Of a DNA stretch of 64,000 nt, positions 1-8,700 are shown piece by piece. The DNA is from Paenibacillus sp. ACRRY. GTDB taxonomy: Bacteria > Bacillota > Bacilli > Paenibacillales > Paenibacillaceae. The stretch lies in assembly GCF_022346995.1 (NCBI RefSeq), contig NZ_JAKRNM010000016.1, positions 20,176-84,175 of the forward strand. Direction: 5' to 3'. The stretch's first letter is position 1. The number at the start of each line of letters is the position of its first letter. The notes below the pieces were generated by a model. The model did not search any database and had not been told where the DNA came from. It worked only from the letters and a program-made list of their open reading frames with translations. A program made the position numbers and the translations under genes.

Positions 1-486
1 CAATGCCTTACTTTGCGTGAAATGGGTCTTGAATTCAGCGTGGGCACGGTGGGACTCCGCAGTGCATTTCCTGCCATTCAGTCCATGAGAGAGGCGCTGC
101 CGGACGATATCTACATGTGGATCAATGCCTTTAAGGATAAGCCTAATTATTACGAGCCGGAAGAGGTTGCCTATTTGCGGTCGATCGATCCGCTGTTTGA
201 GGGGAACTTACAGGATTATGAGAGTTATGGCAAAGGCTGTGCGGCCGGCTCGGACGTGTTTTATGTGCAGGGTTCGGGGCATGTAAAAAGATGTTACAAG
301 GATCGCCGGATCATTGGCCATTTGTACCGTGACGGTTTGGAAAAGCTGTCCGCGGATCGGCCCTGCAGGATGAAAAAGTGCGGCTGTTATATTGGATACG
401 TTCATATGACGGACTCTCCATTCAGGGAGATTTATGGCCGTGGCTTGCTTGAACGAAACCCGGAGTCCGCTGTGATGACTCGATGA
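1..486 (+). CDS. Radical SAM-type protein, C-terminal fragment (gene starts outside the window)
   Basis: The reading frame is open from the first base of the window and ends at a TGA at 484-486, so only about the last 161 residues are present. No internal start is needed; the TTG at 13 is simply a codon within the gene. The fragment contains 'CAAGSDVFYVQGSGHVKRCY' and a Cys-rich tail ('CRMKKCGCYIGYVHM'), which looks like the accessory Fe-S-binding C-terminus of radical SAM enzymes. From memory it most resembles the STM4011-like radical SAM family. The catalytic CxxxCxxC motif would lie upstream and cannot be checked. A strong bidirectional terminator follows and separates it from convergent asnB. 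Confidence 0.5.
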   Translation, partial: QCLTLREMGLEFSVGTVGLRSAFPAIQSMREALPDDIYMWINAFKDKPNYYEPEEVAYLRSIDPLFEGNLQDYESYGKGCAAGSDVFYVQGSGHVKRCYKDRRIIGHLYRDGLEKLSADRPCRMKKCGCYIGYVHMTDSPFREIYGRGLLERNPESAVMTR

Positions 487-562
487 TTTCCTTATGTAAG
501 ATGGAGATTATGATTGCTTATGATTATGCTTATGACTAAGAGTAAGATGCGATAATGAATAT

Positions 563-616
563 AGAGGGGTGCCAGGTGCATGCATAAATGCTGTTCACCT
601 GGTACCCCTCTTTTTA
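563..616. terminator. Bidirectional terminator between the radical SAM gene and asnB
   Basis: A 16-bp stem starting AGAGGGGT pairs with CACCTGGTACCCCTCT with only one wobble. It is followed by TTTTT on the plus strand and preceded by an A-rich flank, so it can serve both convergent genes. Confidence 0.85.
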
Positions 617-628
617 AACTACATTCTT

Positions 629-2473
629 TTAACGAATGGCAACTTTATATGTGCGCAACCAGGAATTAATCTGTGTCAAGTAAGCAAACAGCTGAGGACC
701 GGACATGAGCTGCCCAAACCAGGGCAGATTAGACGAAGCATCAGGTGAAGAAGCCAGTTTGCGGATTTGTGCCTTGTCAATCAAAGGCAGAATTGGCGAA
801 GATGCATCATCAAGGATATCCAGCACCTGCTGCTTAACGGCAGCCAAATACGCTGGATTATGTGTTTTGGGATAAGGACTCTTTTTCCGATATAAAACAT
901 CGTCAGGCAATACACCCTCTAACGCTTTTCGCAAGATCCCCTTCTCACGGCCGCCCGTTATTTTCATTTCCCAGGGAATGTTAAACACATATTGAATCAG
1001 GCGATGATCACAGTAAGGAACTCGAACTTCGAGCCCGGCCCCCATACTCATCCTGTCCTTACGATCAAGTAGAGTAGGCATGAATCGGGTGATGTTCAAA
1101 TAGGACATGACACGCATTTGTGCTGCCTTTCCGGTCTCCCCGTCCAGTAAAGGAACCTCAGCCACAGCATCCGAATACCGGTCGGCAAGATAGTCCAGTG
1201 GTCTGATCCACTCTCGAATGTCTGCTGATAACAACCCTGCACGCATGTCAGGTGCTACCGACCAAGGAAACGTTCCCGAATTCAGCATCTCGTCCCGATG
1301 GAACCAGGGATACCCTCCAAACACTTCATCGGCTGCCTCTCCCGAGATCGCGACGGTGGCCCCTTTCTTGATTTCCTTACAGAACAGATAGAGAGAAGAG
1401 TCTACATCGGCCATCCCGGGCAAATCTCGAACTAACATGGCCTGATTCAAGGCATGAACCAACTCTCCATTCTCAATCTCGATCCAGTGATGATCTGTCT
1501 TGAGTTCATCTACCATACGCTGGATCCAGGGTCCATCTGCACCAGGCTGGAACGAGTGCGCCTGAAAGTGCTTGGCGTTATCCACGTAGTCCACCGAATA
1601 CGTACTGACTTGACCTTGACCCGTTCGGTTGTAATAGTCTACGGCCAGTGCAGACAAGGCACTGGAGTCGAGGCCTCCTGAAAGAAGGGAACACACAGGA
1701 ACATCTGAAGCGAGCTGACGCTCGAGCGTATCTTGCAGCAGACGCCGTACCTCGGCTGCAGTTTCATCCAGATCATGCTCATGAGGCTGGCTTTCCAGCT
1801 TCCAATAAGCGTAGGTTCGGATTCCATTCCGGTTGAAGATGAGCGCATGAGCTGGTTTGAGTTCATTCAACGAGGAATAGACACCGTGTCCAGGTGTCCT
1901 AGCCGGACCTACGATAAATACTTCTGCCAGGCCCTCGGGACCAACAGCAGCTTCGACATCGGGGTGATGCAAAAGGGATTTGGGTTCGGAGCCGAATACG
2001 AGAGCGTCTTTTGCATTGCTGTAAAACAATGGTTTGACGCCAAGGCGGTCACGTGCCATGAAGACCTGTTCGCGTCCTCCATCCCAGATGGCAAAAGCAA
2101 AAATACCATTAAAACGGTCTACACATGCCGGTCCCCATTCGATATAAGAGGCGAGCAAAACTTCCGTATCACATTGAGTACGGAAATGGTGCCCCCGTTG
2201 AAGCAGCTCTTTTTTCAATTCGGGTGCATTGTATAGTTCTCCGTTATACACGACGGTATAGGAGGTGTCTCCCTGTAACGCATGCATGGGCTGAGCGCCG
2301 TTTTCCGGGTCCATTACGCTGAGCCGGCGATGTCCAAATGCACAAGGATTGGAGATCCATGTACCTGAAGCGTCGGGCCCCCGGTTCGACAAACTGTCCG
2401 TCATTCGGAGCAGCAGTTCCGATTCCTGGGTCAAATCCCGATTCCACTGTATGAAGCCGGTTATACCGCACAT
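629..2473 (-). CDS. asnB: Asparagine synthase (glutamine-hydrolysing)
   Basis: Makes asparagine from aspartate, ATP and glutamine-derived ammonia in the cytoplasm. The protein is 614 residues, the usual class II length. It begins MCGITGF, so Cys2 becomes the N-terminal nucleophile of the glutaminase domain. RGPDASG, 'VVYNGELYN' and the acceptor-side elements occur within residues 1-170. The synthetase domain carries the ATP pyrophosphatase loop SGGLDSS at residues 265-271. A stand-alone gene, it faces the three small genes at 2666-3541 and converges on the gene at the left edge. No T-box motif is visible in the 190 bp upstream. Which of the several Bacillus paralogues (asnB, asnH, asnO) it matches cannot be settled here. 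Confidence 0.95.
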   Translation of the reverse strand: MCGITGFIQWNRDLTQESELLLRMTDSLSNRGPDASGTWISNPCAFGHRRLSVMDPENGAQPMHALQGDTSYTVVYNGELYNAPELKKELLQRGHHFRTQCDTEVLLASYIEWGPACVDRFNGIFAFAIWDGGREQVFMARDRLGVKPLFYSNAKDALVFGSEPKSLLHHPDVEAAVGPEGLAEVFIVGPARTPGHGVYSSLNELKPAHALIFNRNGIRTYAYWKLESQPHEHDLDETAAEVRRLLQDTLERQLASDVPVCSLLSGGLDSSALSALAVDYYNRTGQGQVSTYSVDYVDNAKHFQAHSFQPGADGPWIQRMVDELKTDHHWIEIENGELVHALNQAMLVRDLPGMADVDSSLYLFCKEIKKGATVAISGEAADEVFGGYPWFHRDEMLNSGTFPWSVAPDMRAGLLSADIREWIRPLDYLADRYSDAVAEVPLLDGETGKAAQMRVMSYLNITRFMPTLLDRKDRMSMGAGLEVRVPYCDHRLIQYVFNIPWEMKITGGREKGILRKALEGVLPDDVLYRKKSPYPKTHNPAYLAAVKQQVLDILDDASSPILPLIDKAQIRKLASSPDASSNLPWFGQLMSGPQLFAYLTQINSWLRTYKVAIR

Positions 2474-2665
2474 GGTTGTTCATCCTTTCTTAGTCGAGTC
2501 GTTGATCCTGTGGAGTGTTGCATGGCATGGAGCCAGCAAATGTTGTCTTTTTCGTCAGAAGTCGTAACAAATATATGCCGAAAGCAGGCATAAAATGTCT
2601 GTCCTCTTCGGAAACTATATCTAGGAACAACGGCCTCAGCATGCCTGTGAAGGAGAGAATGGACT

Positions 2666-2965
2666 GTGGACAAAACAACCTATTATGTTTCTGTGGGTGG
2701 ACGTTCCGTTTTGCAGGATCAGCACGCAGCTGCTTATGAATGGGTTATTCAGGCGACACCTCAGGAAGTAGACCATCTAATGGGACTCCTCAACCTGATG
2801 CAGGAAAAAGAGGAAGAGGCCTTTCCAGGAATGGTATTCCCGTGGCCGGATACACCTGAAGAATCGGTGAATCGGGCATATGAAGCTGCTTTACAGCAGG
2901 TGTATCAAGAGATTTACCGTTTGGGAACACCGGAGACAAGACGAGAGATCGAACAAAGTACATGA
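2666..2965 (+). CDS. Conserved hypothetical protein, 99 aa
   Basis: Start taken as GTG at 2666 because AGGAGAG lies 8 nt upstream. The protein is acidic and probably soluble. An N-terminal strand-like segment ('TYYVSVGGRSVLQDQ') is followed by a helical region ('EVDHLMGLLNLMQEKEEEAF'). There is no signal peptide or membrane segment. It is followed after 20 nt by another small gene and then by a 42-residue gene, so the three probably form one transcript ending at the terminator at 3553. I do not recognise the family and assign no function. Confidence 0.7.
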   Translation: MDKTTYYVSVGGRSVLQDQHAAAYEWVIQATPQEVDHLMGLLNLMQEKEEEAFPGMVFPWPDTPEESVNRAYEAALQQVYQEIYRLGTPETRREIEQST

Positions 2966-2985
2966 AATGATAAGGAGCGATAACA

Positions 2986-3342
2986 ATGTATGCAATTCAG
3001 GATGCCAAGATCCGCAGATTAACCGAGGTGGATGGATTGTCTTGTGCAGAAGTGGAGGTACAACCAGCAAATGCAGGCGATCCTTCTTTATTAGTATATG
3101 TAGCGGCAACTCAGCCTGGAAGCACATTGGAAGTGGTTAGGATTGTACGCAACCATTCAGATGCTGTTCTTGATTGGTACAACAACAATATGCACACTGC
3201 CTTTGAGGATGCAACGGAGACAGCGTTTGAGAACAGCGAAGGTGTAACCGCAGGAGAAGATAAAGCCCGGTTCCAAAGTGAATTATTTGCGTTTGGGCTC
3301 CTCGGTCCAACCCTTCAACGTTACTTAGTTGGTCAGACGTAA
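2986..3342 (+). CDS. Conserved hypothetical protein, 118 aa
   Basis: ATG start with GGAGCG about 9 nt upstream ('aaggagcgataacaatg'). Predicted soluble and acidic. The middle contains alternating hydrophobic residues ('SLLVYVAATQPGSTLEVVRIV') suggesting beta strands, followed by a helical C-terminus. It lies 20 nt after the 99-residue gene and about 70 nt before a 42-residue basic gene. Family not recognised; it may function together with its neighbours, but nothing in the sequence says how. Confidence 0.7.
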   Translation: MYAIQDAKIRRLTEVDGLSCAEVEVQPANAGDPSLLVYVAATQPGSTLEVVRIVRNHSDAVLDWYNNNMHTAFEDATETAFENSEGVTAGEDKARFQSELFAFGLLGPTLQRYLVGQT

Positions 3343-3412
3343 TCATCTTCCAGCATGGATAAAGGAGCTAACCCGGAGCATACTACAACCAAGTTCCGGG
3401 GAGGTGATAGCA

Positions 3413-3541
3413 ATGGCTTCCAAGTTCAAGAAAAACAAAGGAAACCTTTACGCGCATCATACCGAGTTTGCCGGGGAAGTGCTCGCCGTTAACAGCAAGC
3501 GTCCTACGCTTAGAAATCCATGGCGTAAGGGAAACAAGTAA
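3413..3541 (+). CDS. Small basic protein, 42 aa, unknown function
   Basis: ATG at 3413 is preceded by GGGGAGGTG at a good distance, giving a 42-residue protein rich in Lys, Arg and Asn (starts MASKFKKNKG, ends NPWRKGNK). A strong terminator follows within 12 nt, which supports a real transcript end. The frame stays open upstream to 3329, but that part has no ribosome site. Its size and charge resemble minor small spore proteins or nucleic-acid-binding peptides; this is only a resemblance. Confidence 0.65.
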   Translation: MASKFKKNKGNLYAHHTEFAGEVLAVNSKRPTLRNPWRKGNK

Positions 3542-3552
3542 CCGGAATGAAG

Positions 3553-3588
3553 AACCCGCCGTTTTATTTGGAAACGGCGGGTTTCTGC
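3553..3588. terminator. Terminator after the three small genes
   Basis: Perfect stem AACCCGCCGTTT / AAACGGCGGGTT with a short loop. It lies between convergent genes and could act in both directions. Confidence 0.8.
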
Positions 3589-3619
3589 ATGTAATCTGAT
3601 GGTAGGGACGGTGTAAAAG

Positions 3620-3913
3620 TCAGGCATACTCACGAAGGACTTGAATTCCTTTGACGATATTGTAAATAAAGCTTAATCCATAAATGACAAAGAACAGAAT
3701 GACATAGCCGATCGCGCCACCGATGCTCTGGGAGGTAACGAAGAAGTAAAAGAGTGGAATGGCAGCGAGAAACGGGAATACGTGTGAAAACAAGGCCCGT
3801 TTGGCATGTCCCTCAATATAGGTGTCTCGCGCAACAATCCAAATGATAATCGGGAACAGAAAAGGAGCGAAGAAAATACTGAAATAGGATAAGGCGGACA
3901 AAAGCTGTCTCAT
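3620..3913 (-). CDS. DUF4870-type small membrane protein, 97 aa
   Basis: Three hydrophobic segments: residues about 5-28 ('SALSYFSIFFAPFLFPIIIW'), 47-65 and 70-90. The conserved pattern of an N-terminal 'LSYFSIFFAPFLFPIIIW' followed by 'GHAKRALFSH' matches the DUF4870 (Tic20-like) family as I know it. AGGAGAG precedes the ATG on the minus strand. Its role is unknown; the family are small integral membrane proteins. It is monocistronic, transcribed towards the small-gene cluster. Confidence 0.75.
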   Translation of the reverse strand: MRQLLSALSYFSIFFAPFLFPIIIWIVARDTYIEGHAKRALFSHVFPFLAAIPLFYFFVTSQSIGGAIGYVILFFVIYGLSFIYNIVKGIQVLREYA

Positions 3914-4138
3914 AACAATTCTCTCCTTCTTTGAATGAATTCAGGTGTAAAGGTATGTATGCAAAAGATTACCCAGCCACACTGACAATGAATAGTTTAT
4001 GTCCTGTATGGGGTATTAACCCTGCCATCAACAATATTGCCTGCGAATCAAGATCATATTCGATCGGTTGAGCAGCGTATGAAATTATACGTAAATGAAT
4101 GTAACGGGATGCAACTTATTAATTTTTTTATAAAAGTA

Positions 4139-4166
4139 TTGAAAAATATAGAAAACCGAGTATAAT
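4139..4166 (+). promoter_or_regulatory. Probable sigma-A promoter of tRNA-Arg
   Basis: TTGAAA and TATAAT separated by 16 nt, about 36 nt before the tRNA 5' end. Confidence 0.6.
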
Positions 4167-4201
4167 AGAAATCGCGCCAAAAATTTTATTTATACATACT
4201 T

Positions 4202-4260
<59 letters not shown>

Positions 4261-4275
<15 letters not shown>

Positions 4276-4349
4276 TTCAAGAAAGCTTCCTTTGGGAAGC
4301 TTTTTTACGTTCGGGGGATGAGAACCCCGGTGGTTCGTCGGAGCATAAG
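4261..4349 (+). repeat. Direct repeat copy 1: tRNA-Arg 3' end plus terminator and downstream flank
   Basis: The 89 nt starting ATCCCTCCTGGGACG are repeated 130 nt downstream (4391-4480) with one substitution and one extra T. This copy includes the genuine tRNA 3' end, its hairpin terminator (4282-4306, stem AAGCTTCC/GGAAGCTT then TTTT) and about 40 nt beyond. Together with copy 2 it fills most of the gap before the methyltransferase gene. Confidence 0.85.
4282..4307 (+). terminator. Terminator of tRNA-Arg
   Basis: Stem AAGCTTCC / GGAAGCTT with a 4-nt loop, followed by T-rich sequence. The same hairpin follows the second tRNA-Arg gene on the minus strand. Confidence 0.8.
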
Positions 4350-4390
4350 CATCGAGAGGATTACTTCGCAGTCTCGACTAGAAGGAGAGT

Positions 4391-4480
4391 ATCCCTCCTG
4401 GGACGTTCAAGAAAGCTTCCTTTGGGAAGCTTTTTTTACGTTCGGGGGATGAGAACCCCGGTGGTTCGTCGGGGCATAAG
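4391..4480 (+). repeat. Direct repeat copy 2: truncated tRNA-Arg 3' end plus terminator
   Basis: Repeats 4261-4349 but lacks the 5' 59 nt of the tRNA, so it cannot form a tRNA. Only about 41 nt of unrelated sequence separate the two copies. The arrangement resembles paired attachment sites left after loss of an integrated element, or a small tandem duplication. Confidence 0.8.
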
Positions 4481-4585
4481 ATACATATAGGTTTTACCTA
4501 TGGATGAAATAGAAACTATATATTTTAATAATAATTTCAGGTGTGCCACAATAACCTTATCAATACGAAAGCGACGGTGGTATCG

Positions 4586-5359
4586 ATGAAATCAATCAAC
4601 CAATGGCAGGCAGATGAGTATGATCACAAATTGGCATTTGTATCGGGTTACGGAAAAAGTTTGATTTCATGGCTTCAACCTCAAAAGGGAGAACATATTC
4701 TTGATTTAGGCTGTGGGACGGGTGATTTGACGCATGAAATTGCCTCGTCACATGCGAAGGTGGTTGGCATGGATGCCTCTCCGGACATGATACAACGGGC
4801 GAGAAAGAAGTTCCCTGTACTCGAATTTGTGGAAGGGGACGGACATCATTTCAAGGTAAGCAAACCCTATGATGCAATCTTCTCCAATGCGGCGCTGCAT
4901 TGGATGAAGAACCCTGAACTTGTCGTAGAAAGCATATGGAATGCACTAAAGCCTGGCGGACGTCTGGTGGTGGAGTTTGGTGGAAAGGGGAACGTTCAGA
5001 CCATAGTAAATGCACTGGAGACAGTGCTCGAACAAAAAACAGGAATCCATGCTGCAGATCGCAATCCCTGGTATTTTCCAACAATCGGTGAATACAGCTC
5101 CCTTTTGGAAGAGAAGGGGTTTCTGGTTCGACAGGCCTATCATTACGATCGTCCTACCCAACTTCAAGATGGGGAAAAGGGTATAGAGGGGTGGTTAGCT
5201 CATTTTGGAGGGGACTATTTTGATGGTCTGAGTAAGGAACAGATCGAGGGGATTTGCCTTGAAACGAGTAAAATAGTATTACCCAAGCTCTGGAAAGAGG
5301 ATGCCATCTATGCGGATTATAAGCGTTTGCGAGTGGAGGCTGTAAAACCTGATAAGTAA
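4586..5359 (+). CDS. Class I SAM-dependent methyltransferase, 257 aa
   Basis: The frame is open from 4541 (GTG), but ATG 4586 has GGTGG 5 nt upstream and gives the usual N-terminus 'MKSINQWQADEYDHKLAFVS'. Motif I 'ILDLGCGTGD' is at about residues 38-47. The acidic motif 'GMDASPDM' follows, then 'IFSNAALHWMKNPE' and 'LKPGGRLVVEFGG', all characteristic of the Rossmann methyltransferase fold. The 'N-A-LHW' pattern and overall length resemble trans-aconitate 2-methyltransferase-like enzymes; the substrate is unknown. It lies inside the island bounded by two tRNA-Arg genes and seems monocistronic, with a terminator at 5433. Confidence 0.85.
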   Translation: MKSINQWQADEYDHKLAFVSGYGKSLISWLQPQKGEHILDLGCGTGDLTHEIASSHAKVVGMDASPDMIQRARKKFPVLEFVEGDGHHFKVSKPYDAIFSNAALHWMKNPELVVESIWNALKPGGRLVVEFGGKGNVQTIVNALETVLEQKTGIHAADRNPWYFPTIGEYSSLLEEKGFLVRQAYHYDRPTQLQDGEKGIEGWLAHFGGDYFDGLSKEQIEGICLETSKIVLPKLWKEDAIYADYKRLRVEAVKPDK

Positions 5360-5432
5360 AATGTAGTGTATTATGTGCTTTGTTAAATGATTTTCAAATG
5401 GTCGTTACTCTTTAAAGTTTGTATCTTGCAGG

Positions 5433-5476
5433 GATCACGGTTCTCATACTTAAATGAGGATTGTGGTCTTTTTTCC
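5433..5476 (+). terminator. Terminator after the methyltransferase gene
   Basis: About 15-bp stem with several G-U pairs (GATCACGGTTCTCAT / ATGAGGATTGTGGTC), then a run of T. Confidence 0.65.
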
Positions 5477-5740
5477 TATGAACTATTTCAAAATTCAATA
5501 TCTCCATCGACAAATAAATACAAATTCATTATTTTCCTCTTACTCAAGAACCATATAAGTAATTTTTATATCATATCTGTAATTATTTAGAAGGAAAATG
5601 CGATATTTTAGTTGAATAATTTACCAAGGGTCAATCTTCTTGCCGAAAGGATGGTGAGGGTACTCAAGTATTGCAGTACTTGTTCAGGCGAGGTCCCAGC
5701 GATTAGTGAGGTATTCATATTACGAAGGAGGGGCATAGCC
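5477..5740 (+). other. AT-rich gap and untranslated leader before the subtilase gene
   Basis: The gap from 5360 to 5740 holds no gene. After the terminator at 5433-5476 comes AT-rich sequence, then about 110 nt of more balanced composition immediately before the subtilase ribosome site. This last part contains the hairpin CAAGTA-TTGCAG-TACTTG (5665-5682) and a CCGAAAGG mini-hairpin. I compared it by eye with c-di-GMP, c-di-AMP and other riboswitch consensus motifs and found no match. Confidence 0.4.
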
Positions 5741-8700
5741 TTGAATAAACGATTGATATCCATGTTATTAAGTGTCCTTATGGTCTTTTCCATCATTATG
5801 CCTGCGGCTGGAGCCGCTCCAGCAGAAGTACAGCTTGACAGGAATTTGCCTACCAAGGCTGAAGCCGAACAGTGGAGAGAGATCCTCGACCAGCGGGAAG
5901 AGAAGCTTGCCGCAGAACCTTATTTGGATCAGAGGCTGGAAGGTCTCGGTGGAAAGAAAACAAGAGTGATCGTTGAACTCTCAAACAAACCCGTAGCTGT
6001 AGCGCAAGGCGAATCAACCCTCTTAGGAAAGTCATTTACCTCCTCTATGGAAACAAATGCTGTGACGAAGGTCGAACAACAACAACAGTCATTTGTACAT
6101 AGCCTCACTCAGAACAAAATCAATCACGAAGTATTGGAAAATTACGCATACGCCCTGAATGGTGTAGCCATTGAAGTGAATGGTAGCCAAATGGGGCAAT
6201 TGCTTCGCATACCAGGTGTAGTCAGTGTGTATCCTGACCTTGAAATCTCGTTAACGCCAGAGAACGATGAAGTTAATCCCTATATGAAGGACACAGCTCC
6301 GTTTATTGGTGCCCCGGAAGTATGGGATCTGGGATACAAAGGAAATGGTATCAAAGTCGGCGTTATTGATACAGGGATTGATTACGAGCACCCTAATCTG
6401 ATCGAAGGTTATAAGGGTGGATGGGATTTTGTTGATAACGATGAAGATCCTTACGAAGCAACAAGAGAAGAGTGGAAAGGTTCTGGACAGCCCGAGTTTA
6501 ACGAAAGAGGCAGTTCCTACTATACATCCCACGGTACTCACGTAGCAGGAACGATTGCCGCTCGTGAAGCTGGAGATTATGGGGTTATTGGTATTGCTCC
6601 TGAAGCTGAAATCTATGCTTACCGCGTATTAGGACCTTATGGTAGCGGGCAGACAGCTTGGGTACTGGGCGGAATTGATCGCTCGGTTAAAGATGGTATG
6701 GACATCATCAATCTCTCGCTGGGGAATACAGCAAATGATCCAAGTTACATTACTTCGGTTGCCCTCAATAATGCCATGCTATCAGGTGTGACTGCAGTGG
6801 TAGCAAGTGGTAACGAAGGCCCGAACCGTTACACCCTAGGTTCTCCAGGAGCATCGGCTATGGCAATCACGGTCGGCAACTCTACGGGGCCTAGTCAGAT
6901 GATCACAGCCGACACACATTTTTGGATCGGTGAGGATGATGAAGGCACACTACCTGAAGAATTGCCGGCACCTGAGATCGAGCAATCACCTGAACTTGGA
7001 GTAGCACCAGGAACTGAAGCTCAAGAAACTCCAGAGCAAGAAACTCCAGAGCAAGACATTCCTGCTAGCACACCAGATGAAGAAGAGCCAACCGTTGAAA
7101 AGCCTGAATCAGCAGGCGAGGATACGTTGCCACAAGTAGAGCAAGCAGAGATTGCATCGGAAACAACACAAGATACAACTATTGCGATTACGGAAGAAGC
7201 AGCACCTACTGAAGAGGAGGAAGTCGCAGCTCCAACTGAAACGAACAGCAATCCACTAACCGTCACTGAGTCGGTCTATCGTCTGGATGTGATGGGCTGG
7301 AATCTAGCGGAAGATCCGGAAACGGTACTGAATGGACAATATGATTTGGTCTACTCAGGTTTGGGCAAACCAACTGATTTTGAAGGGAAAGATATGAATG
7401 GCAAGGTTGCTTTTATCCAGCGCGGGGAGCTGGCTTTTGTTGATAAGATAGCCAATGCAAAAGCGGCTGGGGCGATTGCGGTTATTGTCTACAATAACAT
7501 TCCTGGGCCAGTTGGCGTTAGTCTAGGTGATGATTTTGAATTTATCCCTACCCTCAGCATGAGCAAGGAAGATGGAGAAGCTATCAAGGCACAGCTCGAC
7601 GCTGGTCAAGGCGTTGAAGTTAGCTTCAGCGATTTCGTCAAAGACATGACAGAGGGAGATGAGATGAACTCGTCAAGTTCCCGGGGACCAGCCAAGGTAA
7701 CACTGGACATTAAACCTGACATCGTTGCACCGGGAACTAGCATCCTGTCAACCATTCCTGCGTATGGCAAGGATGAGCCTGAAGCGGATTACGATCAAGC
7801 GTATGGACGAAAATCGGGAACAAGCATGGCGACTCCGCATGTAGCCGGGCTGATAGCATTGCTGATCGAAAAACATCCGGATTGGACACCTTTCGATATC
7901 AAAGTTGCACTTATGAACAATGCCAAGGTATTGAATACAGAGAACTATGATGTGTTCGATCAAGGCGCAGGGCGTATACAGGCAACAGAGACGATTGATC
8001 CTGAGACTTTCGTTAAAGTCATGGATGTTACGAAATATACTGAAAACGGCGAGGCAGTAGAAAAGGAAAACGTTACGGGCAGTGTCAATTTTGGAAACTT
8101 CCTGAGTACAGACGAAAAAACGGTCAGCAGAACGCTCAAAGTACAGTCACTAAAAGGGACAGGCGGGGAATATTCCGTATCCGTTAATCCTACTCGCACC
8201 ATTAATGGTGTCTCGGTTTCCGTTGATAAGACGTCCTTCGAATTGAATGGTGAAGAAGAGGTAGCGGTGACGATTACGGTTCCAAAAGGCGTGACTACTG
8301 TAGGAGAAGCCCAGGGGTATATTGAATTCAGTCATGGAGCGAAAACGTACAGCTTACCGTACGTGGCTCACTTCAATGTTACTGAATCCGGCGTGAAATA
8401 CATTGAAACGAAGTATGGTAATGAGACAAATCCATTCCATTATCCATTGAAGGAAGATGGCACGCTGGATACGTTGAATGTGGCGATGGAATTCCATAAC
8501 CCAATGAACTTTGCGTTGATCGAAATTTTCAATGGACTTGACATGGATGGTGGTCCTTACCAGGACGGGTACATTGGAAGTATCTTTGGGAATTACTATA
8601 ACTTCAATGCCAATACCCGTTATAACTTGGCCTGGACCGGAAATTACTTGGATTACGCTACAGAAGAAGCAACGAAAATTCCAGATGGTTTGTACACCGT

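Noticed and set aside
2566..2595. TATGCC/GGCATA hairpin upstream of asnB as a terminator or T-box part
   Set aside because: Six-bp stem without a T-run, and no T-box motif on the minus strand.
4391..4415. Possible second tRNA gene at the repeated 3' end
   Set aside because: Only the last 15 nt of the tRNA are present; D arm and anticodon arm are missing.
5387..5590. 67-codon frame before the subtilase gene
   Set aside because: Very AT-rich, overlaps the methyltransferase terminator and has no ribosome site.
5630..5720. c-di-GMP or c-di-AMP riboswitch before the subtilase
   Set aside because: The conserved GGCAAACC/GACGCAAAGCC-type or ydaO-type blocks are absent.
5612..5740. N-terminal extension of the subtilase (43 residues before TTG 5741)
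   Set aside because: It has no ribosome site, would bury the signal peptide, and a strong AAGGAGG precedes TTG 5741.
7015..7060. GAAACTCCAGAGCAA-type tandem repeat as a mobile repeat
   Set aside because: It is a short in-frame coding repeat (two to three units) within the acidic linker of the subtilase.
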